Assembly: GCA_964465065.1 (NCBI GenBank)
Contig: CAYXHZ010000059.1
Coordinates: 1-17,552, forward strand
Source of the DNA: CAYMND01 sp964465065
GTDB lineage: Bacteria > Acidobacteriota > Aminicenantia > UBA2199
Length of the DNA stretch: 17,552 bases
Direction: 5' to 3'
Part shown: positions 1 through 7,397 of the stretch, in pieces
Layout of the letters: every line of letters starts with the position of its first letter
Numbering within the stretch: the first letter of the stretch is position 1
Made by a program: the position numbers and the translations under genes
The notes under the pieces: generated by a model
The model's database searches: none
Told to the model about the DNA's origin: nothing
Seen by the model: only the letters and a program-made list of their open reading frames with translations

Positions 1-2545
1 CCAGGTCCACACCCAGTTCGGTGTTCCGAACGTAGCGGCTGTAGCGGTTGCCGCTGTACAAACGGAAAATACCGGAGATGTTGACACCCCAGGGGCCTCT
101 CAGCAGGCCGAACAGTTTGAAGTAATGGGGACGATAATTCTCGAGTTTGCCGATGGAGTTCTCGTGGATCGCGGGCGCGTTGTAATAACCGGTGATGGAG
201 GTGGTGGAATCGAAATCGCTGTCGAACAGGCCTTCATTCTTGGAGTAGACGTAAGAGGCTTCGGCCATCCAGCCATGGGAGAAACGCTTCTTGAGGGTGA
301 CTTCCAAAGCCTTGTACTTGCTGGATTCGCCGGGGGCGTTGATGGAGTACATCACGCTCGGCAACACCTGATCTCTCTTCCAGAAACGGAGCTGCTGACC
401 GGTGACCGGATCGGTGGCGTAGACCGGAGTCCAGTTCTTCCAGATCAGTTCGCCCCTTTCCAGCAGGGCATCCACATCCAGAGCGTTGGCGTTCACGTCT
501 TCCAGAATGTTCTTGGATACCTTGTAGATTCCACGCACGCTGATCGACCAATCCTCGAGCAGTTCCCGTTCGATACTGAGTGTAAATTCATCGGTGTACG
601 GGCATTCCAGCTCATAATCCTTCCATTTGGGGTTGGTGGCTTCGGGCAGGTAGAAATTGACCAGATCGTACACCTGGTTGTCTGCGGGATCGTAATAGCC
701 GTAGTACAGGCTCTGGGCATTGGGGTTGAATCCGTTGAACCACTGGGTGTTCAGGGCGTTGAAATACCGGCCATAGCTACCCTTGATGACCGTCTTGCCG
801 TCACCCATAATATCGTAACTCATACCGATACGGGGAGAAATGCTGAACCAGTCGGCGACGTTCATAGCCTCGGTGACCGCATCGTTGAAGGGGTAAGCGT
901 TACCGAAGAACTGCGGCAGGAAATACCCGCCGGCGGCGTTTTCGTTCTGTACCGGGATGATACCCTTCTGCTCTTCCAGACGGACACCCAGGTTGATGGT
1001 CAACTTCGGAGTCGGAGACCAGGTGTCCTGCAAAAAGAAGGAGTAGACCCGGGTCTTCTGGCTCTGGTCGAGATTCTTCCGGTAGACGATCCACAGCGGT
1101 TCGCCGTAGTAGAGGTAAATATCGCTGGCCCTGAAGCCCATGGCATCGGTCGGGCCAAGATACTGCAGCTTCCAGTTGTCGGTGGAGAAGGCCAGGTTGA
1201 AGCCGGCTTTCCATTCGTGCGTGCCGATGAAATCGTCCACGAAGTAGGTCAGGTCACCGTCGACCTGCAGTTTGTCGCGCTTGTTGATGTCGTTCTTTCC
1301 GTACGGTCCGGAGTATTCATCCAACTCGTAGTAATAAATCGAAGCTCCCTCAGCCTTGGCCATCAAGTCCATATTGAACAGGACGCCGGCGGCCTTGAGG
1401 TTCATGAACAGAGAGTTGTTGAAGGTGTGAGCCCACTGCAGCACCATGGTCTGGCTGGGGGATTTGTGCTTTAAAGATCCCTCTTCGGTGATGTTGTAGG
1501 CGGCGCCGCGGTGATTGCGGACGTTCGTGCCATACTGGTAAGAAAAGTACAGCTTGTCCCTCTGCCCGGGTTGGAAAGTCAGTTTTCCGTAGATCCGGTG
1601 AGTCTTGTTGTCGGCCGGAATCTCTTCCGAACCACCGAGAGGATAACCCGGCACATAGGATTCGCTGTTGTTCAGCTCGTAGCTGGCCAAAAACCACAGC
1701 TTGTTCTTGATGACCGGACCGCCGAACGTAAAACTGGGGTTGATGCGGAACTTGTCGCCGCTGGCCGAACCCGCCAGGTCAGTTCCCTGGGTGTTGTCGC
1801 TCTGCAAGGATTCGTGGTTGTAATAGAAAGAAGCGGAACCGCTGAAGGTGTTGCCGCCCGATTTGGTGACGGCGTTGACCACCGCACCGGTTGCGTTGGC
1901 GTATTCGGCGCCGATACCGCCCACGGTCACAGCCACTTCTTCCAGCAGATCGGTGGAAACGGTTACGTACTGTGTACCCACCACCGGATCGTTGACGTTG
2001 ACGCCGTCGATGGACCAGGAATTGCTCCGTTCGGAACTGCCGTGAGCGGTTCCGTTGGTGACGCCGGGAACCAGGGTGAAAATGTCGGCGATCGTTCTGG
2101 CATTCGGTATCGATTTGATGAGTTCGGTCGTCACGTTGGACGTCTTGGCCGTAGCCTGGACATCAACCGTCGGCGCCTGCCCCGTCACTTCGACATTTTC
2201 ACTGATGCTGCCCATTTCCATGACCACAGGGATATTGGTGCTTACGCCCACGTTGACACGGATCCCTTTACGGACCAGAGTCTTCATGCCTTCCAGACTG
2301 TAGGTCAATTCGTAAGTACCGGGAGACAGGTTGACAAACCTGTACTGTCCCATCTCGTTGGTCACAGCAGTCAATTTCTCGATCACCATGGCCGGTGATC
2401 TCAATTCGACCATAATACCGGGCATGACGGCACCATCCTCAGTCATGACGGTCCCGGTAAGCGATCCGGTCTGACTGAGCTGGGCGTTGAGCATGCCCAT
2501 CCCCAACCAGACCATCAAAATGGCAAACAACAATTTGTGATTCAT
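1..2545 (-). CDS. TonB-dependent outer-membrane receptor, Oar-like (3' end outside window)
   Basis: An open frame runs from ATG at 2545 off the left edge, giving 848 visible residues. AGGAGGTT lies just upstream of the ATG, which supports this start. Residues 1-22 are a signal peptide with hydrophobic core LLFAILMVWLGMGML, ending in NAQ. About 27-105 is a carboxypeptidase-regulatory-like beta-sandwich (GTVMTEDGAVMPGIMVEL, then RFVNLSPGTYEL). About 120-240 is the plug (IPNARTIADIFTLVPGV, SIDGVNVNDP). The rest is beta-barrel, rich in aromatic and glycine residues (FTFGGPVIKNKLWF). Such receptors take up ligands across the outer membrane using TonB energy. The regulatory-like extension without a neighbouring SusD resembles the Oar/CarboxypepD_reg class common in Acidobacteriota and Myxococcota. 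The ligand cannot be told from sequence. The terminator of the lytTR gene upstream suggests it is transcribed separately. Confidence 0.93.
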   Translation of the reverse strand, partial: MNHKLLFAILMVWLGMGMLNAQLSQTGSLTGTVMTEDGAVMPGIMVELRSPAMVIEKLTAVTNEMGQYRFVNLSPGTYELTYSLEGMKTLVRKGIRVNVGVSTNIPVVMEMGSISENVEVTGQAPTVDVQATAKTSNVTTELIKSIPNARTIADIFTLVPGVTNGTAHGSSERSNSWSIDGVNVNDPVVGTQYVTVSTDLLEEVAVTVGGIGAEYANATGAVVNAVTKSGGNTFSGSASFYYNHESLQSDNTQGTDLAGSASGDKFRINPSFTFGGPVIKNKLWFLASYELNNSESYVPGYPLGGSEEIPADNKTHRIYGKLTFQPGQRDKLYFSYQYGTNVRNHRGAAYNITEEGSLKHKSPSQTMVLQWAHTFNNSLFMNLKAAGVLFNMDLMAKAEGASIYYYELDEYSGPYGKNDINKRDKLQVDGDLTYFVDDFIGTHEWKAGFNLAFSTDNWKLQYLGPTDAMGFRASDIYLYYGEPLWIVYRKNLDQSQKTRVYSFFLQDTWSPTPKLTINLGVRLEEQKGIIPVQNENAAGGYFLPQFFGNAYPFNDAVTEAMNVADWFSISPRIGMSYDIMGDGKTVIKGSYGRYFNALNTQWFNGFNPNAQSLYYGYYDPADNQVYDLVNFYLPEATNPKWKDYELECPYTDEFTLSIERELLEDWSISVRGIYKVSKNILEDVNANALDVDALLERGELIWKNWTPVYATDPVTGQQLRFWKRDQVLPSVMYSINAPGESSKYKALEVTLKKRFSHGWMAEASYVYSKNEGLFDSDFDSTTSITGYYNAPAIHENSIGKLENYRPHYFKLFGLLRGPWGVNISGIFRLYSGNRYSRYVRNTELGVDL

Positions 2546-2831
2546 AGAACCTCCTAAAAGTATTGTTACTCACTTTCAGGGAGCAAATCCTTTACCAACT
2601 GACTTTTTCAAAGGTTCGACATTGACATGAAACACCGGTATGACAGCCGATGACATCCGAGCGGAATACCAGAAGCCCGATTTCTGGGACGAATGAAAAG
2701 CATTTATTTCCGAACACGACCCGTTACATTCAAAAATTTGAATCAACACCCGGTAAATTTGCAGCCAGACCCGAAATTACAGATGCCAGCACCAATATTG
2801 TCAGGATGAAGCGTATCTACTATAAGCGGGT
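2546..2831. other. Intergenic region upstream of the TonB receptor
   Basis: No convincing gene is visible here. A 74-codon open frame on the plus strand (2650-2874) has no ribosome binding site, has unbiased composition and runs into the terminator hairpin, so I do not call it. The receptor's ribosome binding site is at 2549-2555. A weak minus-strand promoter (TTTGCT, 17 nt, AATACT) can be drawn just upstream of it but matches the consensus poorly. Confidence 0.4.
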
Positions 2832-2866
2832 AGATAAAGGAAGCGGCCCGCCGGCGGACCGCTTCC
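2832..2866 (-). terminator. Rho-independent terminator of the first lytTR gene
   Basis: Positions 2839-2866 form a nearly perfect inverted repeat (GGAAGCGG...CCGCTTCC). Read on the minus strand, its only mismatch becomes a G-U pair, so the RNA hairpin is continuous in that direction. It is followed by the T-rich tract TTTATCT at 2838-2832. It lies about 38 nt past the lytTR stop at 2904 and before the receptor gene, so it probably separates the two transcripts. Confidence 0.8.
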
Positions 2867-2903
2867 CGTCATAAGCTAGGAGAGTGATGTATGAAAAGAT
2901 GTT

Positions 2904-3245
2904 TCAACTGATTTGTTCGCCAAGCTGGACCACTCGTTTTAAATTGTCCCGGAATTTGCGCCCCCAGAGCCAGCTCTTGCCACTGTACAGCACAGCCTCG
3001 TAGTTGGAATATTTCAGGATTTTCAGTTCCTTCAACTTTTCGAGATTGATGATGGTCGAGCGATTGATGCGCAGAAACAGTTCGTTGTCGAGCTGGCTTT
3101 CTATCGCACTCAGCGTACCGCGCAGCAGGTGGGATGATTCACCGCTGTAGATACGAAGATAATTCCCTTCCACTTCAAAGGCGTCTACATCCTCCAACTT
3201 CATGAAAATGTAGCGATTGCCCACCCGGATTGGTAAACGATTCAT
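2904..3245 (-). CDS. Stand-alone LytTR-type DNA-binding regulator (copy 1)
   Basis: A 113-residue protein made almost entirely of one LytTR domain. This beta-rich DNA-binding fold is found in AgrA and LytR type response regulators. Visible hallmarks are IRVGNRYIF, the EVEGNYLRI strand, the core LFLRINRSTIINLEKLKEL, and WLWGRKFRDNL near the end. There is no receiver domain, membrane helix or signal peptide, so phosphorylation by a kinase is not expected. I place the start at 3245 and not at the upstream in-frame start at 3287, because AGGAGGT lies 6-12 nt before it. The gene is divergent from the propeller sensor, whose start is about 200 nt away. It is about 50% identical, ungapped, to the second LytTR protein at 6252-6590. 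Targets are unknown; control of the divergent sensor, itself or the receptor is inference. Confidence 0.9.
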   Translation of the reverse strand: MNRLPIRVGNRYIFMKLEDVDAFEVEGNYLRIYSGESSHLLRGTLSAIESQLDNELFLRINRSTIINLEKLKELKILKYSNYEAVLYSGKSWLWGRKFRDNLKRVVQLGEQIS

Positions 3246-3249
3246 CTGC

Positions 3250-3258
3250 GACCTCCTG
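3250..3258 (-). promoter_or_regulatory. Ribosome binding site fixing the lytTR copy 1 start
   Basis: The minus strand reads CAGGAGGTC here, a near-complete Shine-Dalgarno match placed correctly for ATG at 3245. The longer frame beginning at 3287 has no comparable site, so the 14 extra N-terminal residues are rejected. Confidence 0.8.
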
Positions 3259-3342
3259 TACAGCCGATTTTGTAATCGAGCACCCACAAATTACCTTCGG
3301 GCCCAGGCTTCGGCAATCCAGCGAAAGTGTGAATATCCGCTT

Positions 3343-3358
3343 TCATACTTAGGTATGA
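3343..3358. promoter_or_regulatory. Perfect inverted repeat in the divergent lytTR/sensor region
   Basis: TCATAC-TTAG-GTATGA is a perfect 6-bp dyad with a 4-nt spacer. It lies between the divergent lytTR gene and the sensor gene, about 60 nt upstream of the sensor's TATAAT box. Its position fits an operator serving one or both promoters. A separate direct repeat, TTACCTT at 3291-3297 and 3371-3377, brackets it. LytTR proteins classically bind direct repeats, so the direct repeat may be the more relevant site. No experiment supports either. Confidence 0.4.
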
Positions 3359-3419
3359 GACGCTCAAAATTTACCTTGGAATGGCGAGTTTATGGGGATA
3401 CATATCCGAAATTTTTCCG

Positions 3420-3425
3420 TATAAT
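3420..3425 (+). promoter_or_regulatory. Candidate -10 box of the propeller sensor gene
   Basis: A perfect TATAAT hexamer lies 18 nt before the sensor ATG at 3444. No good -35 match is seen 16-18 nt upstream, which would fit an activator-dependent promoter. If used, transcription would start near 3432 and leave a very short leader. It would also exclude the in-frame ATG at 3381 as the start codon. Confidence 0.45.
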
Positions 3426-3443
3426 ATACTACACTGGGAAAAA

Positions 3444-6206
3444 ATGATGAAAGCGACCGTCTTCGCTATGCCCGCCCGATTCGCCGTTATGCTGCTTATC
3501 CTGTGCAATTCAGCCCTTTGCCCCAGAATCCGTTTCGAAAAGGTGGACCAGTACCAGGGCTTCCCATCCGACAGCGTCAATGCCATATTCCAGGACAGTT
3601 ACGGCTTCATTTGGGTCGGTTGCGACGAAGGGGTGTTCCGCTACGACGGTCATTCGTTCCGCCTGTTCCGACCTATTCCAGACAATGCTCCCGGAGCCGG
3701 TTTTTCATTCTCGGTCAGCTCGATCGTACAGGACCTGCAGGGTGGGTACTGGATCGGCACCTTTGGCTCCGGCCTGTTTTATCTCGACCCCAAATCGGAA
3801 ACCATCCGCGAGGTGGCCTACCTGCCCCCATCCCAGGCCGGGCAAAGGTTCCTGATTTACAAACTCCTGCGGGATACCAACGGCTCGATCTGGATCACGA
3901 GTTGGGGATTCGGAATCAGTCGCTTCGATCCCGTGGAAAAGCGCTTCAGTCATTACCCTGCGGAATCAGGCACCGACAATCCGATCGCCAGCGCCTACCT
4001 ACGCCCGATCTGCGAAAGCAACGACGGCTCGCTCTGGTTCGGCTCCGGCGGCGGGCAAATCTACCGTTTCGATTCCGTCAGCCGGCGCTTCACCCGCTTC
4101 CAGCTCCATCAGGACGCCGATGAGACTCAAGCCCTTCAGGACATCGTTTTCTCGCTGTATTCCGACAGCGAGGACGATCTTTGGATCGGCACCCTGAACT
4201 CCGGGCTCTGGCACTGCCGATACCGCAACCAGCGTTTGCTGGTCATCCGCCACTATCAGACCGGTGATCAGCCCGGCATGCTGGGGGACAATCACATCCG
4301 CGATCTGTTGGAAACCAACCAGCTCCCCGGCCAGATCTGGATCTGCACCGACTACGGCCTGTACCTTTTCGACAAGAAGAAAAATGCCTTCACCCGTTTT
4401 CTGGCCGATCCCAACGACAGCTTCAGTCTGAGCCGGAATTACTTGTCCTGCATCTTCGAGGACCGAACCGGATTGCTCTGGTTGGGAACGATCAACGGAG
4501 CACTGATGAAATTTTCTCCGCACACCAGCGCCATGATCACCCAGGTTCCCCGGCTGCGGGGAGAAAAACGCAGCCACAGCGAAGTCACATCCCTGCTTTG
4601 GCTCGCAAACAGCCGGATCGTCCTGGGCGGATTGGCCAGCACCCTGACCTTGACGAGCTACAACGACGGTATCCTGAACGGAGAGCAGATCCAGCTGTCG
4701 GGAAACGACCTGAACTCGAATCGGATTCTGGCCATCGCCGCCGATCCGGAAAATCCGGATACGCTGCTGATCGGCACATCCTGGTCCGGCGCCAAAAAAA
4801 TCTCTTTACAGACCGACCGGCAATTTTTCAGCGCCCAGCAAGCCGTATCCAAACAGTACAAATTCGATTCCGCCAACACCATCAACGATATCCTGACCTT
4901 CGCCCGCAACGAAGTCTGGTACGCCACCAACGCCGGCCTGTTCATGATCAAGAACGGAAAGATCATGCAGTACAATCGGAGCAACACTACCGCTTTGTTG
5001 CCCCACGACCGCATCATCCGTCTCTTTCACGATGGTTCGGGCCTGGTCTGGATCGGCACCCAGACCGGTCTGAGCCTGTATTCGACCAAAACGGAAAGTT
5101 TCATGCCGCTTGACGATCGTTTGCAGACTCTGCAGTCGATCAAAACGGCCGTTCGCGCCTTTCACAAATCGGCCAGCGGGGAAATGTGGATCGGCACCGA
5201 TGCGGGACTGATCGGGATCCCCAAAGCTTTGGACCGGGAAATATTGCGCCTCGACCACGAACTGGGCCTGGAAAGCGACCGGGTCCTGACCATTCAAAGC
5301 GATAAAACCGGCCACATCTGGATGGGTACGGCGCACGGCCTGTCCCGTTACGATCCGATCAGCAAACGAATTTTCAACTACGATTTGTACAACGGACTCG
5401 ACAACCACCGCTTGATCTGTTCCCATTACGATGCGGAGCAGGATCTGATGTTTTTCGGCGGCAGCAACGGTCTGACCGTCTTCCAACCCAGCCTGATCCG
5501 CCCGGCTCCCTACCCGCCGACGATCCAGTTCACCGGCTTCGAAACCATCGACAAGCAAAATGACACCCCGATACCTTTGCCGCTGGACAGGCCATCCCAT
5601 CTCACCGAACGGATCTCTCTCAAAGAGGGTCTGCCCCTGTTCATCCACTTCAGCGCCATGGATTTCGGCGCTCCGCGCAAAAATCAGTACCAGTACCGGA
5701 TGATCGGTCTCCAAGACCAATGGCGCTACACGACTTCCGGCAAGCAGACGGCGTCGTTTTACTATCTGTCTCCGGGAAATTACCGTTTTCAGGTTAAAGG
5801 CAGCAACAGCGATGGGGTTTGGAACGCGCAGGGTATCAGCCTGGAGATCGAAATCAGGGCTCCATGGTGGAAATCACCGCTTTTTCTGATCACGGCGGCC
5901 TTGCTGATCCTTGGCAGTTCCGTTTTCATCTACCGCAACCGTCTTCATATCGTCACATTCAGAAAGAATGAACGGGAAAAGCTGCAGATATTCTTCGACG
6001 CCCACTCCATCTCTCAACGCGAGGTCGAAATCATCGAGCTCATCATCGCCGGCCACAGCAACAAGGAGATCGAAGACATCCTGTTCATTTCCCTGCCCAC
6101 TGTCAAATCCCATATCTACCACATTTTCAAAAAACTGGGTGTCAGCAGCCGTTCCCAGTTGCTGGCCCTCATCAACCGCTTCAAGGGGATCGGCGACTCG
6201 AAATAG
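3444..6206 (+). CDS. Membrane-spanning propeller sensor with LuxR-type HTH (one-component regulator)
   Basis: A 920-residue protein. Residues 1-25 are a signal peptide or N-terminal anchor (FAVMLLILCNSALC). About 30-695 hold repeated blades with W(I/V/L/M)GT...G cores (IWVGCDEGVFRYDG, YWIGTFGSGLFYLD, LWLGTINGALMKF, VWIGTQTGLSLY, IWMGTAHGLSRYDP). I count 14, matching the two seven-bladed Reg_prop propellers of Bacteroidetes hybrid sensors. About 715-800 is a Y_Y_Y domain (YQYRMIGLQDQWRYT, LSPGNYRFQVKGSN). About 811-831 is one membrane helix. About 853-912 is a LuxR/GerE HTH (SISQREVEIIELIIAGHSNK, TVKSHIYHIFKKLGVSSRSQ). No histidine kinase or receiver domain lies between them, so periplasmic ligand sensing appears to be coupled directly to DNA binding at the membrane. 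The ligand is unknown; glycans are typical of relatives. Tandem ATGs at 3444 and 3447 are both possible starts. The longer frame from 3381 would place the leader upstream of the TATAAT box and has no ribosome binding site. Confidence 0.9.
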   Translation: MMKATVFAMPARFAVMLLILCNSALCPRIRFEKVDQYQGFPSDSVNAIFQDSYGFIWVGCDEGVFRYDGHSFRLFRPIPDNAPGAGFSFSVSSIVQDLQGGYWIGTFGSGLFYLDPKSETIREVAYLPPSQAGQRFLIYKLLRDTNGSIWITSWGFGISRFDPVEKRFSHYPAESGTDNPIASAYLRPICESNDGSLWFGSGGGQIYRFDSVSRRFTRFQLHQDADETQALQDIVFSLYSDSEDDLWIGTLNSGLWHCRYRNQRLLVIRHYQTGDQPGMLGDNHIRDLLETNQLPGQIWICTDYGLYLFDKKKNAFTRFLADPNDSFSLSRNYLSCIFEDRTGLLWLGTINGALMKFSPHTSAMITQVPRLRGEKRSHSEVTSLLWLANSRIVLGGLASTLTLTSYNDGILNGEQIQLSGNDLNSNRILAIAADPENPDTLLIGTSWSGAKKISLQTDRQFFSAQQAVSKQYKFDSANTINDILTFARNEVWYATNAGLFMIKNGKIMQYNRSNTTALLPHDRIIRLFHDGSGLVWIGTQTGLSLYSTKTESFMPLDDRLQTLQSIKTAVRAFHKSASGEMWIGTDAGLIGIPKALDREILRLDHELGLESDRVLTIQSDKTGHIWMGTAHGLSRYDPISKRIFNYDLYNGLDNHRLICSHYDAEQDLMFFGGSNGLTVFQPSLIRPAPYPPTIQFTGFETIDKQNDTPIPLPLDRPSHLTERISLKEGLPLFIHFSAMDFGAPRKNQYQYRMIGLQDQWRYTTSGKQTASFYYLSPGNYRFQVKGSNSDGVWNAQGISLEIEIRAPWWKSPLFLITAALLILGSSVFIYRNRLHIVTFRKNEREKLQIFFDAHSISQREVEIIELIIAGHSNKEIEDILFISLPTVKSHIYHIFKKLGVSSRSQLLALINRFKGIGDSK

Positions 6207-6216
6207 CCTGAATAGG

Positions 6217-6235
6217 GCCGGTCCCCTGGCTTTTT
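6217..6235 (+). terminator. Short rho-independent terminator after the sensor gene
   Basis: GCCGG-TCCC-CTGGC forms a 5-bp stem with one G-T pair and is followed at once by TTTTT (6231-6235). It lies 11 nt past the sensor stop codon and before the convergent end of the second lytTR gene at 6252. The stem is short, so efficiency may be modest. Confidence 0.55.
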
Positions 6236-6251
6236 GGACTGAGCCGCCCCA

Positions 6252-6590
6252 TCAACCCGTCTTGAACTGATGAAACAGGCGCTGCAGGCTCTTGCGATAC
6301 TTTTTGCCCCAGACCCAGCTCTGTCCGCCTTCGATCTGCACCTCGACGTTGGAATACTTCAGACTGCGGAGTTCCTTGATGCGGTTGACGTTGATGATCG
6401 TCGACCGGTTCACGCGAATGAACAGCGATTCGTTCAGCTTCTTTTCCAGATTGAACAGAGTTTCCCGGATCAGATGAGATTCTTTTCCCTTGTGAATGCG
6501 CATGTAGTTGCCTTCGGCCTCGATCCAATCGATCGACTCGACATCAACGAAAAGGTACCGGTTACCGACCTTGATCAATAAACGATCCAC
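6252..6590 (-). CDS. Stand-alone LytTR-type DNA-binding regulator (copy 2)
   Basis: A 112-residue single-domain LytTR protein starting at GTG 6590. GGAGGT at 6595-6600 gives a well-spaced ribosome binding site, and no in-frame ATG competes. Hallmarks are IKVGNRYLF, EAEGNYMRIHKGKESHL, LFIRVNRSTIINVNRIKEL, SLKYSN and WVWGKKYRKSL. Aligned without gaps to the copy at 2904-3245 it is about 50% identical, so the two are paralogues. Conservation is densest in the N-terminal VGNRY block, the NRSTIIN core and the W-x-W-G-x-K tail. It lacks a receiver domain or membrane segment. The gene converges on the sensor gene (46 nt between stops) and is divergent from the ribH operon. It likely binds DNA as a constitutively competent or ligand-controlled regulator; its target is not evident. 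Confidence 0.9.
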   Translation of the reverse strand: MDRLLIKVGNRYLFVDVESIDWIEAEGNYMRIHKGKESHLIRETLFNLEKKLNESLFIRVNRSTIINVNRIKELRSLKYSNVEVQIEGGQSWVWGKKYRKSLQRLFHQFKTG

Positions 6591-6605
6591 GCTTACCTCC
6601 TTTGC

Positions 6606-6627
6606 CTGAGCACTCTGAAGCGCTCAG
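6606..6627 (-). promoter_or_regulatory. Leader hairpin just upstream of the lytTR copy 2 ribosome binding site
   Basis: CTGAGCACT-CTGA-AGCGCTCAG is an inverted repeat with 9-bp arms. On the plus strand one pair is A-C. On the minus strand, the lytTR transcript, it becomes a G-U pair, so the stem is continuous only in that RNA. It ends 6 nt before the GGAGGT site. It could modulate translation or protect the 5' end, or be a DNA operator. Nothing similar precedes lytTR copy 1. Confidence 0.4.
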
Positions 6628-6662
6628 ACGGCGTCACGTCCCCAAATTAAAGCCCTTCCTCA

Positions 6663-6709
6663 CGGTTTACAACCATCCTTTGGTCCCAAATCGCCAGTTT
6701 CATAAACCG
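6663..6709. promoter_or_regulatory. Nested dyads between lytTR copy 2 and the ribH operon
   Basis: An outer inverted repeat, CGGTTTA (6663-6669) and TAAACCG (6703-6709), encloses an almost concentric inner dyad, TTTGG-TC-CCAAA (6679-6690). Both lie in the 333-nt divergent region. The layout suggests a regulator-binding locus for lytTR copy 2, whose weak minus-strand promoter (TTTAAT-like -10 near 6645-6655) is adjacent. Unproven. Confidence 0.3.
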
Positions 6710-6827
6710 GACTTACGGTCGTTCATCCCAGTTCAATCCAAAGACCGAGAGGGCTTAGCGCCTAGGACCAAAGACTTAGAATCATGATAATCCTGCGATT
6801 CCAGCCATGACAAAGGCTGGTAGACGG

Positions 6828-6856
6828 GTGACAAGGCGAATCTTTTAGAGTAGAAT
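6828..6856 (+). promoter_or_regulatory. Sigma70-like promoter of the ribH-nusB-lysS operon
   Basis: GTGACA (6828-6833), a 17-nt spacer and TAGAAT (6851-6856) each differ from the consensus by one base. A transcription start near 6863 would give a leader of about 60 nt ending in a ribosome binding site (AGGAG, near 6912-6916) before the ribH ATG. The leader is too short, and lacks the conserved core, for an FMN riboswitch. Confidence 0.65.
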
Positions 6857-6923
6857 ATGCCCATTCGACACGGCCCGGACATGAGTTCATCACCAGGAAT
6901 GCCTTGTCGACAGGAGAACGAGC

Positions 6924-7397
6924 ATGGCACACATCGAGCATAAAGGCGATTTGTTCATCCAGAACAGGCATATCGGCATCATCGTCTCGCGGTTCAATCA
7001 GTTCATCACCGAAAAACTGGTGGCCGGAGCCCTGGATGCCCTGACCCGCAGCGGCATACAGGATTCCGAAATCGAGGTCATCCACGTGCCGGGATCCTTC
7101 GAGATCCCCCTGGTCGCCAAGAGGGCCCTGCTCAGCAAACGGTTCGACGCCTTGATCTGCCTGGGAACCGTGATCCGTGGCGAGACGCCGCACTTCGATT
7201 ACGTGGCCAGCGAAGTCAGCAAAGGCATCGCTCAACTGGGACTCGATCTGGGCGTCCCGGTCATGTACGGAATCATCACCGCCGACAACACCGATCAGGC
7301 CATCGAACGAGCCGGCAACAAAATGGGCAACAAGGGCTTCACCACGGCCCAGGCCGCCATCGAGCTGCTCAACCTTTTCGTCAGCGCCAAAATTTAA
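6924..7397 (+). CDS. ribH: 6,7-dimethyl-8-ribityllumazine synthase
   Basis: The 157-residue cytoplasmic enzyme condenses 5-amino-6-ribitylaminouracil with 3,4-dihydroxy-2-butanone 4-phosphate to lumazine, the penultimate step of riboflavin synthesis. Family members assemble as pentamers or 60-mers. Visible motifs are RFN at 23-25, VPGSFEIP at 55-62 (ribityl and phosphate binding), GTVIRGETPHFD at 81-92 with the conserved active-site His at 90, and GIITADNTDQAIERAG around 117-131. Length and motifs match the family fully. The start has an AGGAG site. It is the first gene of the operon; its stop TAA shares one base with the nusB ATG. The ribH-nusB pairing is widespread in bacteria. Confidence 0.97.
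   Translation: MAHIEHKGDLFIQNRHIGIIVSRFNQFITEKLVAGALDALTRSGIQDSEIEVIHVPGSFEIPLVAKRALLSKRFDALICLGTVIRGETPHFDYVASEVSKGIAQLGLDLGVPVMYGIITADNTDQAIERAGNKMGNKGFTTAQAAIELLNLFVSAKI

Noticed and set aside
125..1474. 449-codon plus-strand open frame opposite the receptor gene
   Set aside because: It lies wholly antisense to the clearly recognisable TonB receptor and has no family-like motifs; the same holds for the frame at 1511-2398.
2650..2874. 74-codon plus-strand open frame in the intergenic region
   Set aside because: No ribosome binding site, no recognisable motif, and it runs through the minus-strand terminator hairpin.
3381..3443. Upstream in-frame ATG for the sensor gene
   Set aside because: It has no ribosome binding site, lies upstream of a TATAAT box, and would bury the signal peptide behind 21 extra residues.
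6591..6923. FMN riboswitch before ribH
   Set aside because: The conserved RFN core is not present and the predicted leader is only about 60 nt.
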